Shown here piece after piece: positions 15,262 to 23,082 of a stretch of 64,000 nucleotides of DNA. How positions within the stretch are numbered: position 1 is the first letter of the stretch; each line of letters begins with the position of its first letter. A model generated the notes under the pieces. It did not search any database. It was not told the DNA's origin and saw only the letters and a program-made list of their open reading frames with translations. The stretch is taken from contig NZ_WFLN01000005.1 of the NCBI RefSeq assembly GCF_009208585.1, forward strand, positions 517,470-581,469. Reading direction: 5' to 3'. The stretch comes from Fluviispira multicolorata (GTDB taxonomy: Bacteria; Bdellovibrionota_B; Oligoflexia; Silvanigrellales; Silvanigrellaceae). A program made the position numbers and the translations under genes.

Positions 15262-17234
15262 ATTTAAAATTTTTCACATTTCTCCTTACTCTTTTAATTT
15301 CCTTGTTTAATACTAAAAAAGTATATTCTCTAATTTATGAAACAATACAATTAAATATAGAAGATGACTCTTATAAGGTTTCCTTAAGTGATAGCAAATG
15401 TGAATTTATTTTGGATAATAGTATTAATTATGAAGTTATAAAAAAATCAGATAATTATTTTTTTATAAAAGCAAATAAAGTTGATGAAAAAAGTGCTACT
15501 GTCATTTTTGATTGTGCAAGGGATCAATATATTTATAGAATTTTATATAAACATGGATTTTCTCAATCCTCATTATTTTATCAGAGAGAATTTAAGGGAA
15601 GAACATTTTTAAACTATAATTTTAAAATTGATAGCAATAACTCAAAAGTCCAATCTATTCAATATATTGATACCTCCTCTCCTAACTTATATTTTAAATC
15701 TGCACGTTTTGAATATGATGAAGGGCAATTTGAGAATAATTTACAGTTAAATTATACTGGCGATAAATCTGATTCAAAATTTGAAAATAATTTTTACAGC
15801 GGTTTATTCTTAGGAAATGGAAATGATGCCAATGGAAAGTATTTTACATTTCAATCTGGGATAGGTTTATATGATTATATTTTATCTTATCAGCATCGAA
15901 AATATATCAATGAAGGCGTTTATAGTAGGCGTCTTTCACTTAATTTACCGAATCCTATTCGCTTGTATTTGACCTATGAGAGGAAAACAGATGGGGGAGA
16001 AAAATACTCTGCTCAAAGAGCTTTTTCATTTGGAATAAATAACTTTCAAAGTTACCATTTTTTAAATGCAGAAAAAGAGTATAAAAAAATTGATTTAAAT
16101 AATTCAAATCAAAAAGCAACAGTCGAAGATTCTTATATTCTTAATAATTTTAGCACTTATTTTTTCTCTTCATTTATTTATCAACAAATTAATTCGGATC
16201 TTTTTTGTATTGGATCAAATACGTGTAAAGTTGATAATTTATTAACGACCTTTAACTTTCAAAATTTAACGACTCGCTTACAGTTAAAGTATAATTTTAT
16301 TCCACATGGCGTAGATCTTTTCTTGCAAAAATATTTTTGGAATCAGTCTGATATTCTTTTGGGTTACTCAAAGAAGTTTGATCCTATCGGTTTTTTTCAA
16401 AAATCGGATGTTACGAAAACAAATGTTTCAGATTCGCAATTCAGATTTTTTTCTTTAATGAATTTAAGACAGCGTTTCGATAGTTTTTATGCGACTTTGA
16501 GTGTTCCTCTTGTCTATTTAAATCAAGATTCATCTGTCAGAGTGACTCTTGACTATGAAGCAACGCAGTGGGTGGCTTATTCTTCGCTCTTACTCAAACC
16601 TACAGGAGATAACAATTGGGGAGATTTAAATTGGCAGTTTTCTACAGGTATTTCATATTATCCTACAAATAGTTTAAATTATGCAATAAACTATATGAAA
16701 ACTCATAAAATAAAAGGGCATGTTTTTTCTAATTTAAATATTCCAGAGGAAAATGTGGAAGTACAATTAACATCCCCGAGTAAGGAAATTCGAGAAACTA
16801 AAACAGACGACAAGGGGTATTATGAATTTATTGATGTTGAAAAAAATGGAAATTTCGAAATTAAAATAAAAAAAGGTGCAATAGAAAGTAAGTCTGAAAT
16901 ATTGAAAGAAACAAATGATCTTGAAAAGAAAGTTGAACTTGATATTCCTTATTACACAGTCGTCAATTTAAGATTTGTGTTGGTTGAAAATAAAAAAGAA
17001 GAGAATTTACAAAATATAGTAAATAATGTTGGAGGATATTCTATAATTTCTATTCCAGATGCAATATATGTCGGGAATAAAGTAATTTTAAAAAGAGGTA
17101 AAATTGAAAATTTAAAAATAAATCCAGAAATTTTACCCTTTGGTTATCATATATTAAAAATGAGTGAAAATTTTGTAGATACTATGGAAAAAGAGAATTT
17201 AAATATTGTTGTTTATTTAAAAAAAGAAATTTAA
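15258..17234 (+). CDS. Usher-like outer-membrane barrel with C-terminal Ig-like domain
   Basis: This 658-aa protein starts at ATG 15258, overlapping the chaperone stop; a TTG two codons upstream is also open. A signal peptide (1-24, 'KKVYS') is followed by a small domain with two Cys (about 25-105), then a long run of alternating strands (about 110-480; for example 'YDYILSYQHRKYINEG', 'RLSLNLPNPIRLYLTYER', 'QRFDSFYATLSVPLVYL') typical of a large barrel. Residues about 488-560 form a 'IKGHVFS...NVEVQLTSP...TKTDDKGYYEFIDV' domain of the carboxypeptidase-regulatory/SdrD B-like type, and a further beta domain ends the protein. Classical ushers are over 800 aa; no plug domain is evident. It ends 4 bp into folD, which is convergent. 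Confidence 0.5.
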   Translation: MNLKFFTFLLTLLISLFNTKKVYSLIYETIQLNIEDDSYKVSLSDSKCEFILDNSINYEVIKKSDNYFFIKANKVDEKSATVIFDCARDQYIYRILYKHGFSQSSLFYQREFKGRTFLNYNFKIDSNNSKVQSIQYIDTSSPNLYFKSARFEYDEGQFENNLQLNYTGDKSDSKFENNFYSGLFLGNGNDANGKYFTFQSGIGLYDYILSYQHRKYINEGVYSRRLSLNLPNPIRLYLTYERKTDGGEKYSAQRAFSFGINNFQSYHFLNAEKEYKKIDLNNSNQKATVEDSYILNNFSTYFFSSFIYQQINSDLFCIGSNTCKVDNLLTTFNFQNLTTRLQLKYNFIPHGVDLFLQKYFWNQSDILLGYSKKFDPIGFFQKSDVTKTNVSDSQFRFFSLMNLRQRFDSFYATLSVPLVYLNQDSSVRVTLDYEATQWVAYSSLLLKPTGDNNWGDLNWQFSTGISYYPTNSLNYAINYMKTHKIKGHVFSNLNIPEENVEVQLTSPSKEIRETKTDDKGYYEFIDVEKNGNFEIKIKKGAIESKSEILKETNDLEKKVELDIPYYTVVNLRFVLVENKKEENLQNIVNNVGGYSIISIPDAIYVGNKVILKRGKIENLKINPEILPFGYHILKMSENFVDTMEKENLNIVVYLKKEI

Positions 17235-18148
17235 TCTTTTGCCCAAGCAGCAAGAGCTGTATTGAGCATGAGCATTGCGATAGTCATAGGACCAACGCCG
17301 CCAGGAACAGGACTTAGAGAATATGCTATTTCTTTCACATTCGAATGCACATCTCCACAAAGTTTTCCATTTTCTTTTCTATGTATACCTACGTCAATGA
17401 TCACAGCATTTTCTTTAATATAACTTTTATCGATTAATTCTGGCTGACCGGCAGCAGCAATAAGAATATCTGCATTTTTACAAATTTGTTTTAAATCTTT
17501 TGTTTTTGAATGCGCCATTGTAACTGTGGCATCGGAGCTTAATAAAAGTAACGACATGGGTTTGCCAACAATATTACTTCTACCAACAACCACAGAATTT
17601 TTTCCGCTTATTTCGATTCCGTAAGAAACAAGCATAGCTAAGATTCCAAAAGGGGTACAGGCAATTGCGTTTGTAAATTCGCCTGTAGCTAAGGTACCAA
17701 TGCTATGTGCGAGAAAACCATCTACATCTTTGTGGGGTGAGATGGCATTAAGTATTTTTTCGGTGTTGATAGTTTTTGGAAGAGGTAATTGGACTAGAAT
17801 TCCATCTACATTTTTATCTTTATTTAAACTTAAAATAAGTGAAATTATTTTTTCTTCACTTATTTCATCTGATGAAATAATATAACTCTGAGAATCAAAT
17901 CCAGCTTCCTTAAATATTTTTATTTTGTTTTTTACATAAACATGGGAAGCTGGGTTTTCCCCAGCAAGAATAACGGCTAGGCAGGGAACTTTTTTTCCGT
18001 CTTTTAAAGTTTTGGCTTGTGAAATTAAGTTTGTACTTAATGTCTTGCCATCCATTATTTTACAATTTGTTCCTTCGTAAACTTGAGCTGTTTTAGAGAA
18101 ATCGGGTAAAATAAATCCTAACTTCTGTGCACGAGAAAAAAACTTCAT
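17231..18148 (-). CDS. folD: Bifunctional methylene-THF dehydrogenase/cyclohydrolase
   Basis: FolD interconverts 5,10-methylene-, methenyl- and 10-formyl-tetrahydrofolate in the cytoplasm with NADP. The catalytic 'YVKNK' (Lys of the YxxxK motif), 'DGILVQLPLP', 'VVGRSNIVGKPMS' and 'PGGVGPMTIAML' blocks are all present. I chose ATG 18148, with AAAGG about 9 bp upstream; this leaves about 30 extra residues before the usual 'KIMDGK' start of the family, and no nearer ATG with a ribosome-binding site exists. Start and stop of speA and folD are 10 bp apart, so the pair forms an operon. The 3' end overlaps the stop codon of the convergent usher-like gene. Confidence 0.95.
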   Translation of the reverse strand: MKFFSRAQKLGFILPDFSKTAQVYEGTNCKIMDGKTLSTNLISQAKTLKDGKKVPCLAVILAGENPASHVYVKNKIKIFKEAGFDSQSYIISSDEISEEKIISLILSLNKDKNVDGILVQLPLPKTINTEKILNAISPHKDVDGFLAHSIGTLATGEFTNAIACTPFGILAMLVSYGIEISGKNSVVVGRSNIVGKPMSLLLLSSDATVTMAHSKTKDLKQICKNADILIAAAGQPELIDKSYIKENAVIIDVGIHRKENGKLCGDVHSNVKEIAYSLSPVPGGVGPMTIAMLMLNTALAAWAKD

Positions 18149-18158
18149 ATTAAAACCT

Positions 18159-20081
18159 TTATCCAATAATTTCAATTGAACTCTTTGTTAATAGATAAGG
18201 ATATTCGCTAAAAAACCCTTTTACTTTTTTTAATATTCGATCACATTCTTGCTGAGTAATAAGACCTGCTCTAACATTTCTATCGAGTTGATTTTTATAG
18301 CCCATGAATATATCTTCATCACGATAATTCATAATACGCAAGATTTCGCCGACATCTTCACCTTTTACTTCTTCAATGGACTCTAAATCACCATTTTTTC
18401 CAATTCTAACGATAAGTTCATTCACAGCTCCAAATAGATTGTGATTGTTTCCTAAAGCTTCTTGGTAAGCACCAACTAGAAAAAATCCAATATGATAGGG
18501 TTCATTTGATTTTGGAATATGTAAAGCGAGAGAATGCTTAATATCTCTTTTATCAACAAATTTATCGAGGCATCCATCGCTGTCACATGTGAGATCCATA
18601 ATGACACCATGGTGCTGAGCACGTTCATTTAATCTTGTAATTGGCATAACAGGAAAAAGTTGATCAATTCCTAATACATCTGGAATGGATTGAAACATTG
18701 AAAAGTTGGCCATGTACTTACCAAAACGACTCTTTTCGAGTTCGTCAAATTCTTCGAGTTGCATTCCAGATTGACGATAAAAATACAATGCTTTATTACA
18801 GAGTTCATAATAGAGAACTTCAGTTTTAGCACGCTCTTCAATTTCAAGATAACCCAAATTAAATAATGTAAAAAGTTCATCACGTGATTGAAGAGTATCG
18901 TGATAATATTCGACGAAATTTTTACCGTTCATATGCTTTATAGCGTTCATCATATCTGCAAGTAATTTATGATCTGTATCAGCGATATTCCATTCTTCAA
19001 TGTCGCCGCCCGTTTTTTCAACTTCACGTACATCTGTAAGAAGCACTGCATGATATGCTGCCACGGCACGCCCACTTTCACTGACAATATGGGGAGCTTT
19101 GCATCCTTCAGATTTACATATGTCTTGAATAATATAAATAACGTCATTTGCAAATTCTTGCATTGTGTAGTTATGGCTAACATAAAAACTTGTTTTGCTT
19201 CCGTCGTAGTCAACGCCAATTCCACCACCAATATTTAAGTAACGTAAATTGAATCCGCTTTTTAATATTTTTGCATAAACACGTGCTGCTTCTTTCATAG
19301 CATTTTTTACACGTTTTATTTCTGTAATTTGTGATCCGATATGGTAGTGAATCATGGCTAAATGATCTTTAAACCCGGCTTCTTCAAGTAGATAAAGGGC
19401 TTCCATCATTTCAACGCTATTGAGACCAAACTTGCTCCCAATGCCCCCGGATTTTTCCCACATTCCAGAACCTTTAGCATACAGTTTTGCACGCAAGCCT
19501 ATGTCTACGCAGTATCCTACTTTTTTTGCATGATTTATAATAAATTTGAGTTCATCAGTACCTTCAATAACAAGTACGACGTTTTTACCCATTTTTTTGG
19601 CATCAAAAGCTAATTCAATAAAATGTGAATCTTTAAATCCATTGCAGACAAAAAGAGCTTCAGGATGGAGGTCATAGGCGAGAGCAGCGAAGAGTTCTGG
19701 TTTCGTACCAACCTCAAGGCCGTAAACGTGTTTGAGACCGCTTTTTACTAGCTCATCAATAAATTCTTTTCTTTGATTTACTTTAAATGGAAATACTGCG
19801 CGAAGATCTCCTTCATATTTAAATTCTTCCATTGAACTGCGAAAAGCATTTTGCAGTCGTGTCAGTTGTGTGTCGAGAATTTGAGGAAAACGAACAATGA
19901 GGGGAGTTTGAACTTTTTTTTCGGCGGCAATTTCGAGAATTTTTGCCAGCTCTATAGAAGTGGATTTGTTTCCAAAAGGATAGACTTCAACTGTTCCTTT
20001 ATCGGAAATACCAAAGTAACCAGATCCCCAATCATCAATACCATAAAGGTCACGAGACTCTTGAATGACGTTTTTCAACAT
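18159..20081 (-). CDS. speA: Biosynthetic arginine decarboxylase
   Basis: This 640-aa PLP enzyme of the alanine-racemase-fold group converts arginine to agmatine, the first step of the agmatine route to putrescine and spermidine. It begins with the conserved 'SRDLYGIDDWGSGYFGI' block (about 9-25). 'VFPFKVNQRKEFIDEL' contains the PLP lysine of the 'KVNQ' motif, and 'YLNIGGGIGVDYDGS' is the glycine-rich phosphate-binding loop. The start at 20081 has GGGGGTGTG just upstream; the frame is open for 26 codons more but the family begins here. I see no agmatinase or agmatine deiminase in the window. It precedes folD in one operon and is divergent from the next plus-strand gene. Confidence 0.96.
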   Translation of the reverse strand: MLKNVIQESRDLYGIDDWGSGYFGISDKGTVEVYPFGNKSTSIELAKILEIAAEKKVQTPLIVRFPQILDTQLTRLQNAFRSSMEEFKYEGDLRAVFPFKVNQRKEFIDELVKSGLKHVYGLEVGTKPELFAALAYDLHPEALFVCNGFKDSHFIELAFDAKKMGKNVVLVIEGTDELKFIINHAKKVGYCVDIGLRAKLYAKGSGMWEKSGGIGSKFGLNSVEMMEALYLLEEAGFKDHLAMIHYHIGSQITEIKRVKNAMKEAARVYAKILKSGFNLRYLNIGGGIGVDYDGSKTSFYVSHNYTMQEFANDVIYIIQDICKSEGCKAPHIVSESGRAVAAYHAVLLTDVREVEKTGGDIEEWNIADTDHKLLADMMNAIKHMNGKNFVEYYHDTLQSRDELFTLFNLGYLEIEERAKTEVLYYELCNKALYFYRQSGMQLEEFDELEKSRFGKYMANFSMFQSIPDVLGIDQLFPVMPITRLNERAQHHGVIMDLTCDSDGCLDKFVDKRDIKHSLALHIPKSNEPYHIGFFLVGAYQEALGNNHNLFGAVNELIVRIGKNGDLESIEEVKGEDVGEILRIMNYRDEDIFMGYKNQLDRNVRAGLITQQECDRILKKVKGFFSEYPYLLTKSSIEIIG

Positions 20082-20277
20082 CGACACACCCCCATTCAAA
20101 AAAGGAGTTAAAAAGAATGTTCGCAAAATCTTTGCGAGCGAAGGAAGCCCGTTTTTCACATATAATAGATGTAGCCCATGTCAAGAAAATTCTAGAAAAA
20201 AATATGCTTTGTTTGAAATCAGTTCTTCAATTAAGCTATAAATAGATCAAAAAATATAAATTAAGGGAGAAGGACAA

Positions 20278-20763
20278 ATGGTATTTTGGCATAATCAACG
20301 TTATGAGAAATTAGAAAAAATTTGCACAGGAGATCCTTTAAAACAACTCCCAGAGCATAAATTCCCATGGCTACTTTTGAATTTTACTTTTCTCGATCTT
20401 GATGGGGACACATGGATTGTAGAAGTCTCCTGCACAAATATTAATCCTTATAAAAGTTCAAATAAAGTAAAAGCAGATTTTATTTTAGAAGCTCAAGCAA
20501 AAGTCTCATCTGAAAATTTAAAAAAAATGGAAATTTCGAGTCGTCGGCTTGACATGATGGGAGTGCATTCTTGGAACAAATTAGAAGAGAGCCTTCAAAC
20601 TTCCGCAGTTTTGGAATTTGATAGAATAGAATTGAAAGCAAAAGAGGTTGCAGGAAAAATTATTGAAGATATTAAAAATAAATATTCACTGAAACTAAAA
20701 GCTCAAATGCTATTAAGTAAAATTAAGCTAAGTCCTATTTCTGGATTTTCCATGAGCGATTGA
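20278..20763 (+). CDS. Hypothetical cytoplasmic protein
   Basis: I do not recognise this 161-aa protein. The first half has strand-like segments ('WLLLNFTFLDLDGDTWIVEVSCTNINPYK', in pieces, residues about 30-60) and the second half is helical and charged ('RRLDMMGVHSWNKLEESLQ', about 90-110, then Lys/Glu-rich helices). There is no signal peptide or membrane segment. A strong AAGGGAGAAGGA precedes the ATG at 20278, so it is surely translated. It is divergent from speA, with a 196-bp gap that must hold both promoters. Confidence 0.6.
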   Translation: MVFWHNQRYEKLEKICTGDPLKQLPEHKFPWLLLNFTFLDLDGDTWIVEVSCTNINPYKSSNKVKADFILEAQAKVSSENLKKMEISSRRLDMMGVHSWNKLEESLQTSAVLEFDRIELKAKEVAGKIIEDIKNKYSLKLKAQMLLSKIKLSPISGFSMSD

Positions 20764-20946
20764 AGGTATTTGCCTAATTTAAATAATTTTAACTGTTTAA
20801 CAATAGTTGTTTAAAAACACGATTTACTAACTTGCTTTGCTTGATTGATCTTTGTATTCTTTTTTGTCTTGTCTTTGACTGACTTTTACATTTTTTTAAA
20901 TTTTAACTTGCTTTCAAATCTCCATTTTAGAAGGATATGTTCATAA

Positions 20947-21807
20947 ATGTTTAACTATATTAACTTTGAATCTCAAGCTATGCTTGACACGGCCTATAAG
21001 GTTATTCTTGCCATTGTTGCTTTTGTTATTATTTATTTTATTAGAGTCTTGATTATAAAAGGACTTTTAAAAACCAATCAAAAAGTTCAAAAAATTGATC
21101 CTACGTTAATGCCAGTTACAGTGACTGTAATTAAATACACAGCTTTTGTAATATCTATTTTAGTTATTTTAAGTATTTTTGGGGCAAATACAAATGGAAT
21201 AGTGGCCTTTATAGGTGCTGCTGGTTTAGGTCTTGCTCTTGCATTACAAGATACTTTAAAAAATATTGCATCAGGTATTATGCTTATTTTCTTACGCCCG
21301 TTTAATATTAATGATTTTATCGAGTGCAATTCAAATTCTGGAACAGTCATTGAAATCAATTTATTTACGACAACATTAAAAACGGTTGATGGGCTTTATT
21401 TATTTGTTCCAAATAATTTGTTATGGAATGCTTCCATTAAAAACTATACTCGCAATGGTCTAAGAAGACTTGACTTCACTGTTTCAATCGCTTATTCAGA
21501 TCAACTTAACATCGCGAGTAAGTTACTTTTGAACATTGCTGAATCTGATAAAAGAATTTTGAAAGACCCTATTCCTTTAGTCGTTGTAACATCTCTAACA
21601 GATAATTCTGTTCAGCTTCTTATGCGCTGCTGGACTCGAGTGGATGATTTTTGGGATATAAATTATAATTTAAATATGGTTGTTAAGGAGTCGCTTGAAA
21701 ATTCTGGAATAACAATTCCTTTTCCTCAGCGAGATGTTCATTTGCATATTTCCAATAAAACAGCTGAACATAAAAATAGAGTTCTCAGTGCGTTACAAGA
21801 GCATTGA
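20947..21807 (+). CDS. mscS: Small-conductance mechanosensitive channel, MscS family
   Basis: This 286-aa inner-membrane protein has the MscS layout. Three N-terminal transmembrane segments (about 12-33, 54-76 and 82-105) lead into the pore helix 'GAAGLGLALALQDTLKNIASGIML', with the alternating Gly/Ala packing of the family. 'RPFNINDFIECNSNSGTVIEINLFTTTLKT' (about 117-146) is the start of the cytoplasmic beta domain, followed by the 'VPNNLLWNASIKNYTR' segment. The channel opens under membrane tension to release solutes on hypo-osmotic shock. The PAP2 gene starts 29 bp after its stop and probably shares the transcript. Confidence 0.94.
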   Translation: MFNYINFESQAMLDTAYKVILAIVAFVIIYFIRVLIIKGLLKTNQKVQKIDPTLMPVTVTVIKYTAFVISILVILSIFGANTNGIVAFIGAAGLGLALALQDTLKNIASGIMLIFLRPFNINDFIECNSNSGTVIEINLFTTTLKTVDGLYLFVPNNLLWNASIKNYTRNGLRRLDFTVSIAYSDQLNIASKLLLNIAESDKRILKDPIPLVVVTSLTDNSVQLLMRCWTRVDDFWDINYNLNMVVKESLENSGITIPFPQRDVHLHISNKTAEHKNRVLSALQEH

Positions 21808-21836
21808 TTTTTATAATATCTGAAAAGGAGCTGTGT

Positions 21837-22472
21837 TTGAGGTTATTAATACTTTTTTTAGTTACATTGGCTAGTATTGTTATTTCATATTACTATATTG
21901 ATGTGAATGTAGTTTTTTACATTGAATCCCATCAAATTAATAAATACTATATTTTGAAAAAATTATCAGAAACACCTAATTTAATTATTCCAATACTCGT
22001 TTTTTTTGTGATTTTATCGCCTTTTTTATTTAAGAAGTACATGAATCATAAGATTTTTCAAATGTTTTTTAGTGCAACTTTTTCCGTTCTTATGGCCGCT
22101 CAAATTAAAGATTTTTTAAAATATATTTTTGGGCGTTATTGGGCTGACACTTGGATTAATAATAACCCATCTTTAATTGTTAATAATGTGTATGGTTTTC
22201 AATTTTTTCAAAAAGCGAGTTCTTCATTTCCATCAGGTCACACCACCGTTACTTTTGCATTTTGCACAGTTTGTATTTTATATTATCCAAAACTTAAGTA
22301 TTTATTTATTCTTCCCATGCTTGCAGTTTGTATTGGCCAAATAGGTATGCACTATCACTTTGTCAGTGATGTCATTGCAGGAGCATTTTTAGGTTATGTT
22401 GTTTCTAAATTCTTGACATATTATTTAACTTCTATGCAATTTAAAAAGCTTCTTGCATTAAAGTATAAATAG
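21837..22472 (+). CDS. PAP2-family membrane phosphatase
   Basis: This 211-aa membrane protein has the three PAP2 boxes in degenerate but readable form: 'KDFLKYIFGRYWAD' (box 1), 'SSSFPSGHTTVTFAF' (box 2, with the PSGH histidine) and 'GMHYHFVSDVIAGAFLG' (box 3, His-x5-Asp). About five or six transmembrane segments are visible. Members remove phosphate from phosphatidic acid, undecaprenyl diphosphate or phosphatidylglycerophosphate; the substrate cannot be chosen from sequence. The start is taken as TTG 21837 because AAGGAG lies 7 bp upstream; a TTG at 21804 that overlaps the mscS stop has no such site. It follows mscS closely. Confidence 0.88.
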   Translation: MRLLILFLVTLASIVISYYYIDVNVVFYIESHQINKYYILKKLSETPNLIIPILVFFVILSPFLFKKYMNHKIFQMFFSATFSVLMAAQIKDFLKYIFGRYWADTWINNNPSLIVNNVYGFQFFQKASSSFPSGHTTVTFAFCTVCILYYPKLKYLFILPMLAVCIGQIGMHYHFVSDVIAGAFLGYVVSKFLTYYLTSMQFKKLLALKYK

Positions 22473-22556
22473 TTACAATATTAAGATTAAAAATTTTAAT
22501 TTGAAAAAAATAATTAAATATTGTATGACATACTATAAGTCTAAGAGAGGGGTAGA

Positions 22557-22652
22557 ATGTCAAAAAAATTAAAAAAGAAATCCTCTTTTTATTTCATATT
22601 TTTTTTATTTTTATTGATGGGAATGTTTTGGCTTTATTTTCAATCATCTTAA
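22557..22652 (+). CDS. 31-aa single-span membrane microprotein
   Basis: A short frame encodes a 31-residue protein with a basic N-terminus ('MSKKLKKKSS') and one hydrophobic segment of about 17 residues ending near 'FWLYF'. A strong GAGGGG lies 6 bp before the ATG. The positive-inside rule predicts the N-terminus in the cytoplasm. I cannot assign a function. The ribosome-binding site and the good charge/hydrophobic pattern are the reasons to believe it. Confidence 0.5.
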   Translation: MSKKLKKKSSFYFIFFLFLLMGMFWLYFQSS

Positions 22653-22717
22653 ATTAAATTCTATTAGGTTAGTAGCAAGCAATAATGTATAGAATAATTG
22701 ATATTAAAAAAAATCTT

Positions 22718-22954
22718 TTAACGACTTCTTGCAGATAATTTTTCTCGTGAAATAATCAATCCATGGCTAAAGTCGTAGGGAGATAAGCCCACTGTAACTT
22801 TATCACCTATAATCACACTTATTTGATATTTACGCATTCTGCCTGAAATTTTAGCAGATATGGTTTGACCTGTTTTAAGACTTACTGAATATTTTCCTCC
22901 AGCAAAGACATTAGTGACAGTTCCTTCCACGCTCAAGAGATCTTCGCGACTCAT
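22718..22954 (-). CDS. infA: Translation initiation factor IF-1
   Basis: This 78-aa OB-fold protein binds the ribosomal A site during initiation. The start 'MSREDLLSVEGTV' and the 'SGRMRKYQISVIIGDKVTVGLSPYDFSHGLIISR' segment (about 37-70) are characteristic. AGGAGG precedes the ATG at 22954. A TATAAT hexamer on the minus strand at 23013-23018 may be its -10 element, giving its own promoter downstream of mutS2. It is not in an spc-like ribosomal operon here. Confidence 0.96.
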   Translation of the reverse strand: MSREDLLSVEGTVTNVFAGGKYSVSLKTGQTISAKISGRMRKYQISVIIGDKVTVGLSPYDFSHGLIISREKLSARSR

Positions 22955-23082
22955 GGGGATCCTCCTATTCAGTTTTTATAAAAGTTTCTGAAAAGATTAT
23001 TTCATATATACTATTATAAAATCAAGCGGAGTTTTGACATATTCATAACCTTAAGAAATACGTGAGAATGAAAATGGTACTT

